The notes under the pieces were generated by a model. It was not told where the DNA came from, searched no databases, and saw only the letters and a program-made list of their open reading frames with translations. The position numbers and the translations under genes were made by a program. DNA of 64,000 bases, taken from assembly GCA_900491605.1 (NCBI GenBank), contig UESW01004768.1:486180-550179 (forward strand), given 5' to 3'. This stretch comes from Calamus simplicifolius. Taxonomy: Eukaryota > Streptophyta > Magnoliopsida > Arecales > Arecaceae. This document shows positions 19,894 through 32,010 of this stretch, in pieces; position 1 is the stretch's first letter, and each line of letters begins with the position of its first letter.

Positions 19894-22800
19894 GCGAGGA
19901 GAAAGGCTGACATCACATCATAGAGTACCCAGTATATAGTAAAATATTACACTTGGACCAGTATCGAACAAGTGGAAATGGGGTTTTCTTTAGAAAAAGA
20001 AACGATCACGCAACTGTTCATGTTCTTTCTTCCAAGCAACACTTCACTCATCTCTCACTCCAACCTTTTGTCAGTATCCTCTCGTTTTCTGAATTTTTTT
20101 TGACTTTAAATATACTTCTAATGCCCCAACTTGTAATATAGAAAGAAGTTCTCACTCGAAGAGCACTCTCTGAGTTTGCTAAAATGGGCATTGGGTTGCA
20201 TAGAAGAACTTGCAGCTATCGTTTTAGCTCGTCACCTAAATGGTTATATTTACATTACACGTATATTGTATTGCAATTACTTGCGTTCATGAAGAACCAA
20301 GAGATATAATCAGATTACCAAACCACTTCATCTAATAAGAACACTAACGAAAGCAAACAAATTGGATAGCATCAAAGATTCGGGGACCTCCTCAAATAGA
20401 ATTAATAAGGATGTAACTCTTTTAAATACATATGATATTTGTTGTTTGTTTAGAGATAGTTTTGAATTGATGTCTCTTTATGTAACTTTTGAGGGATTGT
20501 GAGGCCCAGCACCTTGAATTAGCTTGCTCTTAAAATTTAATTTAATCTAAAAAATTATTAAAAATAATATAATTTAAATTTTTAATTGAATCTATGCCTA
20601 TGATGTTTAGTATTGGCTTAACTTTTTAATGCATTTTTAATCACTCAAATTAAAATTTAAATAAAAACATTGTAAATAATTTTATAAACATATATCAATA
20701 TTGATTAAATTTAAAAAAAATTATAAAATTATTATTGGCGATAAAGAACAATTTTTGATGTTTGTTATCTGAATTTTTATATTGCAAAATCATATTTTTT
20801 TAAATCTATTTTAATATTTATTAAATATTTATTTATTTATTTATTTTTATAAAATAATATTTTGTCAAGTTAAAAGGTTTATTGATTTTAGAAGATTAGT
20901 ACTCTATAAAAAAAAATAGAAAACTTGAACCAATGCTTATTTCTTAACAACAACTTCTTACTCCAGAGTTGCTTGGGAAATAAAAATAAAGGCAATGACC
21001 AAAAATACATTCAAAAAATTCATATTAATTATACTAAGTTATGTATATATTGGGCAGCAAGAGGCAAGCCAAAGGAGTAGGGAGATATTTTTTTGAGCTA
21101 AGATGTATTTTTCTTTCTCACGAATCAGTGGATGGCTTTAGAAAAATCTTTCTATAAATAAGATTCAATTATGATCTTTAGTATCAAATCAATAGTTCAA
21201 AATATGCATATCAAAGGATCAAGAAAGTTGATAAAGCCTTTGAACATCAAAATTTAAGGATTAGTTCTTATCAATTTTATTTGAAATATGTAAGTAATCT
21301 AATTGTATATAAGTTCGAGTATTTTATAAATTATTCTGGTTGTTAAAAAATTTCATAATTTTATAAATTAATTATATAAAAATCTTAATTAAATAAATTG
21401 GTTTAAATTATTTTAAATTATTAACATTCAAAAATTACTTTAAAATGGTGTATATATTTTATAAGACATGAAATTAATAATTTGATTTCTTACCTACCAT
21501 ATTTATTAGAAAAATTCAGATCAAGTAAATAGGTTGTGATTAATGACAATTGCTGCTAATTATTACAAAAATTTACTCCAAGAAATATAATTTAACATCT
21601 TGATATGAAATTATATGATAACTGATAACATGAATAGGTAAAGTTATCGAATACGAAATAACTAAAATTATTAATAATTGAAACATGAATGACAAGTATA
21701 ATATTAGTAACTCTCAATTTACTATGTTATTATAGATGATAAATGATAGATATCAAAATTCACCTTCATAGAAGATATATGCAGCAATTCGACCCTCATC
21801 TTCAAAGAATACGTGGTGCATTGGCTCTATCCTAAGATTGTATATAATTGTAATTTAAAGACTGTAGAGCTATTATTATTATAGATATTAATACATAAAT
21901 ATAAAATTTAGTATTTTGAAAATTGATATTATTGCAAATGTTTAGAAAATATTATAAAAAATATTATATTTTAAATTGCATCTTTATACTTACTTGATCC
22001 ATCTAATTTAGGATACTTATTAAGCATTGCTCATACAAATATTATTTATTTTTTCAAAGATCAAGATAAGAGATGGGGTTTGGTTAGATGCTAGCACCAA
22101 ATATATAGCTAAGTTGCTATTAAGACATTGAATTATTATGGTTTGGATTCAAAAAAATATTTAGTGCTCTTAATTTTATCCCTATGATAATATTTTAGTT
22201 ATTAGTAGTATATTTGAATTTGATTAGCTTGATTCAATGAATAATTAGTTTATTAATATTAATTGATTATTTATTTATAAAAGATATTTTGTATGATGTG
22301 AGATTTATTCTCACATATGTGCAATGGATTGTGATAAGGATAATGAGCAAGTTTTACCCATTAATTTTGTTGCAACCCATGCTTGCACAAAATAAGCTTA
22401 CTATTTCAAAGGAAGGCTTGGTCTACCTTGCGAATGCCACCAAGAAAGCCAGCCTTGTTGTACATTTAGCAGTTGGGATCAGTTTGTAACCTTCAAATAA
22501 GAAAAGGATATCCATTCCTCTGCATCTATATACCACCAATAATCATTTTTTATCTTATCAATCATCTATGCAGTAGATGATTGATGTAATTGAGAATAGT
22601 TTTCTTGGAGATGAAACTAGGAAAAATCTCCTTCATAAATTTATTAATAATGAAGATATTCATAAGATGCAAAAAAAAAAAAAAAGATAATAGATTACAA
22701 TTTTTTTCTCACAAGAAAAAGCTAGCAACAATCTTGCAAAAGATGAAATATAGCAAGTATTTCTTATCGAGGAAGGTTCTATAATTTCTATCATTCTACA

Positions 22801-25657
22801 TATATTACATGTATATCATAATCAGTTGATCTAGCATTTTCTCTCCCTAAGCAACGCTTTCTTTATCCTCTCTTCTTATAATAACTTGAAGAAGTTGATA
22901 GGCAATTTATTCATTACAAGGCAACTAGTCAGGTTTTTAAAATTGATCATGAGAATGAGCATCTAGTAAACAAGTAATCCATCAAATTGGCTCCAAATAA
23001 CATATATCCCATACTTATCAATCACCCTTTTTTTGTTAAGACTTTGTTCATATACAGTTTATTAAATAGAGCAAATAAGAGAATATCTTGAATTTTTTAA
23101 GGATAAAAACTTTTCAAACAATCCTATAAAAGGGTGCCTAACTTTTCAATGATTAATAAACTTATAGAAGGTCTATTATGCATCTCTCATCCCTACAAGG
23201 CTTCCACATTGGAATACCCTTTAACATTTTTACAATGAATAATTCAATGATGTATGGGTACAAAAAAATGGGTATCTTTTTTATGAGTGAAGAATACAAA
23301 CTAGTCCCTTTCCGATTGGGAGAAGTAATTAGACCGATGACTTTAGGACTATGAACGTCCTTTGGGCATTTAGTGATTGAAAAATTTTTAAGCAACTAAA
23401 AAATAAAAAAGATACTTAAGAAGTCACTCAATTGGTATAGTATATAACATTGCTCCCTTCGAATTGGTATATATCTATTGACATCTAAGATTTGTTTTCA
23501 TATACCAATAAATGGGATGCATCTTCGTATACATGATAGAACACCTTTCAGCCGAATGTCCACTTTTTTGCCTGAAAAAAGAAAACATAATGCAATGTAT
23601 TATGAATTTTTTCTTTTAAAAAAATCTCCAATACTCAAGTTAGCTAAAAGTGGGAAACGAAGAGCTTAAGGCTCTTGAATAAGCTACTTAGGACTTGAGC
23701 AAGGAACAAGCAAAAACTTGTTTATGTATGAAGATTAGGATTATTTTTATAATTATCTATAGAAGTTGTATATTTAGCCAAATTCTGGTACTGAACCGCT
23801 TTTGATAATTCTAATCCTAGAGACAATAGAGAAGAAGTAGTGCCCTTAAAGAAATATTCCCCAAACAAATGGATCAATTCTTTTTCATAGCAGCTTTACA
23901 TTAAGTAAGGAGAGCCCTAATCAAATTAAGATAAATTAGTGATTACAAAAGAAAGACCTTTTCTCATTAGGATTTTCTATCTTCATATTAATGTCTAACT
24001 CCATCACATATCACTACAGGATTAGTCAACTAAATTGGGCTACATTAATATCTAATAAAGCATCCATCTTAGGAATGGCAATTTTCTCTAAATTTGCAGG
24101 CTACTACTTATTCCACTTCATTTGGAGTGGATATGAAGGTCAAAAATTAGGTAAAGATATAAATATGAAAACATATAATAATATTGATATAAGTACAAAG
24201 TAGATATAATATAAAGATATTACAATCCATCGCATACTTATTATGCCCATTTGTAACTTTATTTAATTATCATTATTTACTAATATGATTTCAATTTTTA
24301 ATAAAAACTGCACAACCAAGCATATATCATAATTTCTCTAAGCTTAGTTCATTTGATCGGTCTGAAAATTATATAATCTTTATGGGTAAAAAGTGGGTAT
24401 GAGTATGGATATGGGTAACAAAGTAAGTATGGATATTACATAATTTTTGTAAGTGTGAATATGATTATAAAATTATATATATAATAAATATGATATGGAT
24501 ATAAGTATAATTTTTTAAATAGATTTAGATACGAAGGATTTTTTTTATCTGCTGCGCTCCCTAAACAACCCTAATCACTCTTTTAGTCTAAAGTAGTTTG
24601 AATGAACGCTTAGAAGAGGACAAGGTTCTTGGTTGTGTTTTTAAATTACTAATGCAATGATCATCAAGCTCGCAACAAGTTCCAAAGAAATGCACGATGT
24701 TTTACTAATTTATTAAGCTGGTTAAAGCAATGCAATCCTTGTTACTTTATTCCAATCTGCAATAAATGTAAAATACGTTGTTGGTTTCTTCGGCAATCAA
24801 ATCTTTTAGTAACGCTTTTTGAAGAACAGATGTCCAATCTTGACCAAAAAAAAGGCCGGGATGGATGTCCAAAACAAGAAGGTAAAAACTATTTATCTTG
24901 CCATACGGATATTGAACAAAACTTTTTTTTAAGTAAAAATGAAATATATTGAACAAAAAAAATTGTAAAAATAAAATATATTTGAGAAAAGATTGAACTT
25001 CCAATAATGAGCATAGAACCCATGTCTTCCTGGTAACATAATTGAATCTCATCAATTTGCGTGAGGTCAAAATTATTATTAACTGAGAAGGTCAAAAATT
25101 AAAATTTTAGATAGAGCACAAGAAGCATCGATTGGCAAGAGTTTCATCAAGTTTAGGTTTCAAATGGTTTCAACATTGACTACCGGTATAATATCAATTT
25201 CTAAACAAACACGCATATATACTTAACATTGCTGACCATATATCCTGAAGATCCCAGATCATGCCTTGATACCTTTGAAAAAATAATATGAAACCTAAAA
25301 GAAGATTCGTGTGGATGTTTTCTACTTAAAAGAGACAAAATTGGTGTCTTATACTTTCCAAACTTTCATATTATATCTCTGAGGCTTGTTTTGATAATTA
25401 TATCCTCCTACTTAACAATTAAAAGTTTTGAACTCAAAGCTTAATTTAGGCTTGGATATAGTTATAATATAAATGAATCTCTATCCTTTTCTTAAAAAAA
25501 ATACATTTTTTATTAGATATTTGTAACCTTATAATAATTCATATTAATTTTGCTGGCACTGCGCTACGCAAGTTTTGTGTGCATGCTAAGATAACAAGGG
25601 GATAAAAGATTTCCGTTGAGTGCATGCAAAAGATTCCTTGCGATATGTTATGATAGT
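19894..25657. other. AT-rich intergenic DNA with degenerate repeats
   Basis: No gene supported. After upstream DNA of MIR319, the region from 20400 is very AT-rich (long TTTAAA/ATTTAT text). Frames at 22289, 22590, 23162, 23478, 23991 and 24747 have no domain signature. A diverged repeat at about 22940-23220 recurs at 31700-32010. Confidence 0.5.
22940..23220. repeat. diverged dispersed repeat, copy 1
   Basis: Shares scattered blocks with 31700-32010 in the same order and strand: ATCATGAGAA..GGGCATCTA, GCAA...AATC, GAATATCTT..., ATAAAAACTTTT, AGGGT..CT.ACTTT and TTAATAAA.TT. The family is not recognised. Confidence 0.5.
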
Positions 25658-27035
25658 TGATGGGGCCAGTTGACTCTATGGGCAATAAAGATAATAATTT
25701 TTGGATGGCATCCTTTAAAGATAGAGATTTTCAGATAATTTCTTAGGTGGCTGCGGCGACCTTCCTGGATGGCTTAATTTTCTATGCGGCCTTTGTTTTC
25801 TTTTCGAAGGGCACGATAGGCATTAAATATTTTCTCCACGACATTGCTCCATCGTGATGAAGAAGAGAACAAAAAGGAAAAAGGGGGCCACGTTATGTGC
25901 GTGGATTCGTCCAAGGGCCTTTTGTCATTAATGGTCGGTAGTCAAAGGGGTTGTATTTAATGGTGCGTCAAATGACTTGGCCAGCATTTAATGGGGTGGA
26001 GCATCACGGGCCTCGGCACATTTAATGGACTCTTTCAAGTCGGCCCCGCCTTGGCACATTTAATGGCCTCTTCCAAGTCGGCCCCGACACATTTAATGGC
26101 CTCTTCTAAGTCGGCCTCGTCTCATCCCATTTCGCCGTGGCGCTCTTACTCGGCCTCCGCCATGTTATATCTTTGTACCTAGGCATTTATGGCCTCGTAA
26201 AGGTCACGTGCATCCACATGCTCTAAGGCACTTATTGCCTTATTCTCTCCCCTGTATTAAGAAGTCCTCAACGGCCTTCAGCCTGGCCTTGGCATCCCAG
26301 CTTGGCCACGGACATCTCGCCTTAGCCATGGATAGTGCTCGGCCTCATTATGAACAGTGTCATGCAAGCACTCTATAATCAACGCTCTACAAGGGACAAT
26401 GGCTTCAACTCCCAACTCTTCCATCGCAGACAGATGTATGGCTCGTGATGGTGATGAGACTCCACCACCTTTTATCTCTCTTCCCTGCAGCGGTCAAATC
26501 AAGTGGCCACCCATTCTGACGGAACTTGACCCATCAACCAGCTGCAGCCACCCACTTTGATGAGATTTAACCTGCAGCCCTGACATGCCAAAGGAGGGAG
26601 CAAGCCCTGCCATCACCTTAAATGCTCTTACAAGTGGCAGCACCCCCAAGGCACCCCAAGCCTCTCTGTCACTTCACCCATCAAAGTCATCATTATGAGG
26701 CCTCAACCACTCAAACCGGATAGACTCTAAGCATCTATGAAATGGGTAAGAGGGGCCCCCAACGAGGTAACGAACTCATTACACTCCAAAATGCTCATTC
26801 TTGCTCATAGAGAGCTCTTTTTGAGTCTCTCTCTTTCTCTTTCGAGCTTCCTCAAGTGCACGGCTAGTTTCCCAGAGCACTGACTTGAGCGTCGGAGGGT
26901 TCCCGTCGGAATCTCCGGCCCCTGGGACTTTTTGCAGGCTCCCAGACGCGAGAGGCTTGCCGAAAAATCTCGGGCTCACTGGAGAAGGCGACCGAACGCT
27001 CGCAGACGTTCGAGGGGGGTGATCTGGCAGCATCA
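25658..27035 (+). repeat. 5' LTR of the non-autonomous element
   Basis: 1,378 bp, TG...CA ends, largely collinear with 29535-30929 but with many substitutions and indels, so the insertion is not recent. The 5' part contains short repeats of TTTAATGGCCTCTTC.AAGTCGGCC at about 26000-26130. Confidence 0.88.
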
Positions 27036-27038
27036 GAT

Positions 27039-27056
27039 TGGTGCGCCAGGAAGGGG
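27039..27056 (+). promoter_or_regulatory. primer-binding site of the non-autonomous element
   Basis: TGGTGCGCCAGGAAGGGG begins three bases after the 5' LTR end. It resembles the TGGCGCGCCAGGTAGGGG-type PBS of many plant gypsy elements; the tRNA was not identified. Confidence 0.65.
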
Positions 27057-27288
27057 TAGAAAGCAGAGTTCTGTGACACTAAGCTACAAGCTCTCACTCC
27101 CTCTACGACAACAATGGTGGATAAAATATGGTGATGACAAAGACCCAAGAGGCTTCCACCAGTAACGCTGGGGGGCACCCTCAACGAGCTGAGCAACAGG
27201 AGGCTGGCTCTCTGTTCCACAATCACCCCTAGTTCAGGCCATTCAAGCAAAACATTGTGCCACCCTCACCCTGTAAGTCCAAACATCC

Positions 27289-27540
27289 ATGGCAGCCGCC
27301 CAAAAGCTACAGGAGCGATATTTCGTGGCCTTACAGCAACAAACAAAGACTCAAATCCTAACTCCTAGTCACCTCAGAGTCAATCCGAGTCCAAGACCTC
27401 ATGCGGATTCCATTCCAGCTGCCCTCGGATTTAAGCACTGGTACCCCCCATCTTCAATCAACATGGCTTTCTGGGGGGTAGGACATCAACTCAGCAGAAG
27501 GAGACCAATATCTTTCAAAAAAAAGCTCTCAAGTCTATAA
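27289..27540 (+). pseudogene. possible gag-derived ORF in the non-autonomous element
   Basis: An 83-codon frame beginning MAAAQKLQERYFVALQQQ, 250 bp downstream of the PBS where gag would start. The Gln-rich N-terminus followed by a Pro-rich stretch is compatible with a gag start, but no gag domain or zinc knuckle is present and it stops early. It may be a gag relic or chance. Confidence 0.3.
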
Positions 27541-27649
27541 TCGGAGGTCATCAATGATGTATCTCCCCACATTATGAGCAATAAAGGACTCCTTCAACAC
27601 CACAGTCAATCTTTCTTGCGTCCAAGGACCAGACCTCGAAAAAGGAGCT

Positions 27650-28725
27650 CGCCGGCTTCGGCCCATGGGACACCACTCGGCCTCGACACAGCAGTGCCCC
27701 CGAGTAGTTCAGGACCCTAAAGGCTCTGTACCCGGTGAGTCACCCCTCGCAGCGGTTCACTCGCCCGCATCATGGCCCACGGGATACCACTCAGCCCCGG
27801 CACAGCAGTGCCCCCGAGTGGTTCAAGACCCTAAAGGCTCTGTACTCGGCGAGTCGCCCCTCATGGTTCACAAACCCCCGAGCTGGTTCAAAAGGAGCTC
27901 GCCGGCATCGCGGCCCATGGGACACCACTCGGCCCCGGCACAACAGTGCCCCCCGAGTGGTTCAAGACCCTAAAGGCTCTGTACCCGATGAGTCGCCCCT
28001 CGCAGCAGTTCCAAACCTCCGAGGCGGTTCAAAAGGAACTCGTCCGCATCACCCACAGGACACCACTCGGAACCGGCACAGCAGTGCCCCTCGAGTGGTT
28101 CAAGACCCTAAAGGCTCTGTACCTGACGAGTCGCCCCTTGCAGCGGTTCCTAAACCCCCAAGGCGTTCAAAAAGAGCTTGTCCACATCACGGCCCACAGG
28201 ACACCACTCAGCCCCGGCACAGCAGTGCCCCCCGAGTGGTTCAAGACCCTAAAGGCTTTGTACCTAGTGACTCGCCTCGCGGCGGTTCACAAACCCCAAG
28301 GTGGTTCAAAAGGAGCTCGCCCGCATCACAGTCCATGGGACACCACTCGGCCCTGGCACGACGGTGCCCCCCGAGTGGTTAAGACCCTAAAGGCTCTGTA
28401 CCAGTTGAGTCGCCCCTCACAGCGGTTCTCAAGCTTCCGAGGTGGTTCAAAGGAGCTCGCCCGATCACGGCCCACGGGACACCACTCGGCCCCGGCACGA
28501 CGGTGCCCCCGAGTGGTTAAGACCCTAAAGGCTCTGTACCGGCCGAGTCGCCCTCGCAGCGGTTTCCAAACCCCGGGGGTTCAAAAGGAGCTCGCATGCA
28601 TCACGGCCCATGGGACACTACTTGGCCCCGGCACCACGGTGCCTCCCGAGTGGTTAAGACCCTAAAGGCTCTGTACCCGACGAGTCACCCCTTGCAGCGG
28701 TTCACAAACCCCCGAGGTGGTTTAA
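27650..28725 (+). repeat. 139-bp tandem array (about 8 copies) inside the LTR element
   Basis: The landmark CGAGTGGTTCAAGACCCTAA recurs near 27701, 27815, 27954, 28092, 28233, 28372, 28510 and 28647, at spacings of 114, 139, 138, 141, 139, 138 and 137. Each unit also has GGGACACCACTCGGCCCCGG, GCTCTGTACC and GGTTCAAAAGGAGCTCG. Three overlapping plus-strand frames (27665-27973, 27735-28382, 27946-28665) read this array in different frames and are not independent genes. Two or three 27-bp AAGCCCGAGGCCAGCTCG units follow at 28727-28785. Confidence 0.92.
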
Positions 28726-28950
28726 AGCCCGAGGCCAGCTCGGCACCAAAGCCCGAGGCCAGCTCGACACCAAAGGCCAAAGACTGACTCCAATGTCGGC
28801 AGCAAAGATCGTTGGCGCAAAGAAAAAGGAACCTGACGACTCTCAACTCTCAGTCACCCTTCGGGGTTCAAAAGGAACCTGATGACACTCAACTCTCAGG
28901 TCATCCTCTGGGGTTCAAAAGGCTTCTGACAGCCACAATTTTTCCTCATC

Positions 28951-29395
28951 GGCTTTCTCTCTGCCTCAGCGGCATCATTGCAGCCTCCACGGCTCTATTT
29001 CTGCTTCGGCAATTTTATCTCAGCCTCAGCGGCATCATTGCAGCCTCCACGGCTCTATTTTTGCTTCGGCAATTCTATCTCAGCCTCAGCAGCATTATTG
29101 TAGCCTCAACGGCTTTATCTTAGCCTCAGCAGCATTATTGCAGCCTCAACGGCTTTATCTCAGCCTCAGTGGCATCATTGCAGCCTTCACGGCTCTATTT
29201 CTGCTTCGGCAATTTTATCTCAGCCTCAGCGACATCATTGCAGCCTCCACGGCTCTATTTCTGCTTTGGCAATTTTATCTTAGCCTCAGCGACATCATTG
29301 CATCCTCCATGGCTCTATTTCTGCTTCGGCAATTTTATCTCTGCCTCAGCCACATTATTGCGGCCTCAATGGCTTTATCTTTGTCTCAGCGGCTG
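28951..29395 (+). repeat. 60-bp tandem array inside the LTR element
   Basis: About eight units built on GCCTCAGCGGCATCATTGCA + CTCCACGGCTCTATTTCTGC + TTCGGCAATTTTATCTCA. Most are 60 bp; two middle units near 29083-29162 are shortened to about 40 bp. Because 60 is a multiple of three, frames stay open and give hydrophobic repeat peptides, which I treat as artefacts. Confidence 0.9.
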
Positions 29396-29516
29396 ATTGA
29401 CGAGCATACCCCCAGAAATTGGCATATGCTACTTTGAGTGGTGGGCATAAGGTAATTGATTTACCTCCAATTTTTTTAAAGTTCTACACTCCTTTCGATG
29501 CACGGCACACAAGCTC

Positions 29517-29534
29517 AAGGAGTGTGGGGGCATT
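29517..29534 (+). promoter_or_regulatory. polypurine tract of the non-autonomous element
   Basis: AAGGAGTGTGGGGGCATT directly precedes the 3' LTR start TGATGGGG; it is the usual primer for plus-strand cDNA. Confidence 0.75.
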
Positions 29535-30929
29535 TGATGGGGCTAGTTGACCCCATGAGCAATAAAGACAATAATTTTTGGATGGCATCCTCTCAAGATA
29601 GCGATTTCTAGACAATTTTCTAAGCGGCCGCGGTGGCCTTCTTGGACGGCTTAATTCCTAGGCAACCTCACGGTTCTACTCGGTTTTCTTTTCGAAGGGC
29701 ACGATGGGCACAAACATTTCTCCACGACATTACTCCGTCATGATGAAGAAAGAGAACAAAAAGGAAAAAGAGGGCGTGCTTGTCATTAATGGCCGGGTGC
29801 AGAAACGATAATAATGATTGGGCCAACATTTAATGGGGTGGAGCGCGTAATGCAAAGAGAGGAAGAAGTCCGAGTCGGCCCCACCTGGGCACTCCCTCGG
29901 CCCTCTCATTCAAGTCGGCCTGCCTCGGCACCCCTCGCCCTCTCATTCAAGTCGGTCGGCACATTTAATGGCCTCTTCCAAGTCTGCCCCTCTTCAAAGT
30001 CGGCCTTGTCTCATTCTGTTTCGCCGCGACGCTCCAGCTTGGCCTACGCCATGTTATATCTTTTGCACCAAGGCATTTATGGCCTCATAAAGGCCATGTG
30101 CATATGCTCTAAGGTACTTATTGCCTTATTCTCTCCCCTGTATTAAGAAGTCCTCAATGGCCTCCAGCCTGGCCTCGGCGCCCCAGCTTGGTCACGGACA
30201 TCTTGTCTCGGCCATGGACAGTGCTTGGCCTCGTTATGAACAGTGTCATGCAAGCACTCTATAATCAACGCTCTACAAGGGGCAGCTGGCTTCAACTCCC
30301 AACTATTCCATCCCAAATGGATATATGGCTCATGATAGTGATGAGACTCCACCACCTTTTATCTCTCTTTCCTGCAGCAGTCAAATCAAGTGCCACCCAC
30401 TCTGACGAAACTTGACCACCAACCAGTTGCATCCATCCACTTTGATGAGATTTAACCTGCAGCCCTGACATACCAAAGGAGGGAGCAAGCCCTACCATCA
30501 CCTTAAATGCTCTTACAAGTGGCAGCACCCCCAAGGCACCCCAAGCCTCATAGACATCATCTCTGTCACTTCACCCATCAAAGTCATCATTATGAGGCCT
30601 CAACCACTCAAACCGGACAGACTCTAAGCGTCTATGAAATGGGTAAAGGGACCCCCGACGAGGTAACAAACTCATTACACTTCAAAATGCTCATTTTTGC
30701 TCATAGAGAGCTCTTTTTGGGTCTCTCTCTTTCTCTTTCGAGCTTCCTCAAGCTCACGGCTGTTGCCCAGAGCACTGACTTGAGCGTCGGAGGATCTTCG
30801 CCGGAATCTCCAGCCTCGAAACTTTTTGCAGGCTCCCAGACACGAGAGGCTCGTCGGAAGATCTCGGGCTCGCTGGAAAAGGCGATCAAACGCTCGCGGA
30901 CGTTCGAAAGGGGTGATCTGGCAGCATCA
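29535..30929 (+). repeat. 3' LTR of the non-autonomous element
   Basis: 1,395 bp, homologous to 25658-27035 throughout, ending GCAGCATCA followed by ATGGT. Differences include insertions and deletions of up to tens of bases. Confidence 0.88.
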
Positions 30930-31300
30930 ATGGTATATAGTAGTCTTGCCGTTAATAATAAGTTGTAAAAGATTTCAATTTAGCAAATCTAGTGCATTCC
31001 AAGCTATATTTTCATTTGGCTATTTAATTCCTTACTCCGTTGGCACTAAAAATACTCCTTTTGCTTTTATAATGTCAGCTTCCTTCTAGATTTTTCCTTA
31101 CTTGTAATTCTTTATAAGGGTGATGATGCACAAACAATTTAATCTCTTTTAAATGGATTTAATCCATTATAATTTGAATTGGATTACTTGTTTCATAAAA
31201 TCATTAGATTCAAATTTAGAGTTTGACCTGTTTAGTAAATAGGATGATTTCAGATTAATGATTTTTTTATTTTATTTTTTAAAAAATATTTATAAGAAGA

Positions 31301-31560
31301 AAAGAATAGAGGAAGAAAGTAAACAACAAAAATTTCTATGAGAATCTTTTTATGTTTTGGGGCAAAGCTTGCCACACATACAGAAACTAGAAATAATCTT
31401 GTAAGGAAACTAGAAATAATCTTGTAAGGGATTGAGGATGAGGAAAAGAATAGAGGAAAAAGTAAATAACAAAAATTTCTATGATAATCTTTTTATGTTT
31501 TGGGGCAAAGCTTGCCACACATAGAGAAACTAGAAATAATCTTGTAAGGGATTGAGGATG
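31301..31560. repeat. 144-bp imperfect tandem duplication
   Basis: AAAGAATAGAGGAA...TTTTGGGGCAAAGCTTGCC begins at 31301 and again at 31445. A nested smaller duplication of AACTAGAAATAATCTTGTAA lies within the first copy. Confidence 0.8.
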
Positions 31561-31699
31561 AGAAGAAGTCTTCTTAAGTTTGTTTTATTCCCTATGTGCT
31601 ACATAAATATTATATTAGTCCCAATTGTCAGCCGATTCTTTTTTTTTTTTTCCTTTGCCAGATCAAAACTTATTAATGCAAAAAGCAAGTTGCTTAATC

Positions 31700-32010
31700 T
31701 AAGATAGCTAGATAAAGATTCCCAATTCAATCATGAGAAAGGGCATCTAATGAGCAAGCAATCAACTCACTCCTGTATGTTCCCATATAATACGTATCTA
31801 AAGCTTAGTAACCACTCTTTCTTCAATATATATAATTATTTTAAAGGGTTAGCTAGAGAAATATCTTCACTTTTCTTGAAATAAAAACTTTTTAAATCAG
31901 GCAATAGAAGGGTATCTTTACTTTCTAAAGTTAATAAATTTGTTAAAGTCCACACTATACCTACTATTTTTATATGGTTTTCAAACCGTCACATTTACCA
32001 ATGTAGATGA
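31700..32010. repeat. diverged dispersed repeat, copy 2
   Basis: Order-conserved blocks shared with 22940-23220 (see that entry). Much diverged, with no coding capacity seen. Confidence 0.5.

Larger units (their letters stand above)
25658..30929 (+). mobile_element. non-autonomous gypsy-type LTR retrotransposon filled with tandem arrays
   Basis: Two direct LTRs (25658-27035 and 29535-30929) both begin TGATGGGGC and end GGCAGCATCA. A PBS-like GGTGCGCCAGGAAGGGG follows the first and a purine-rich tract precedes the second. Flanking 5-mers ATAGT and ATGGT match at four of five positions, consistent with a decayed target duplication. The 2.5-kb interior has no protease, RT, RNase H or integrase. 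It has a possible gag-like scrap followed by a 139-bp array and a 60-bp array. This is the structure of a LARD-type or otherwise non-autonomous element mobilised in trans. Gypsy affinity is inferred from the PBS and LTR style. Confidence 0.88.

Noticed and set aside
26586..26606. TGCCAAAGGAG start resembling miR399.
   Set aside because: The match stops after 11 bases, no complementary arm is nearby, and the site lies in a gypsy-type LTR (with a similar copy in the other LTR).
27650..29395. Regular repeats that could suggest a CRISPR-like array.
   Set aside because: Units are long, contiguous and without unique spacers, in a plant LTR element; they are tandem repeats.
28812..29437. Plus-strand ORFs with repeated hydrophobic peptides that look membrane-like.
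   Set aside because: They arise from the 60-bp tandem repeat (a multiple of three) inside a non-autonomous LTR element and have no start or context of a gene.
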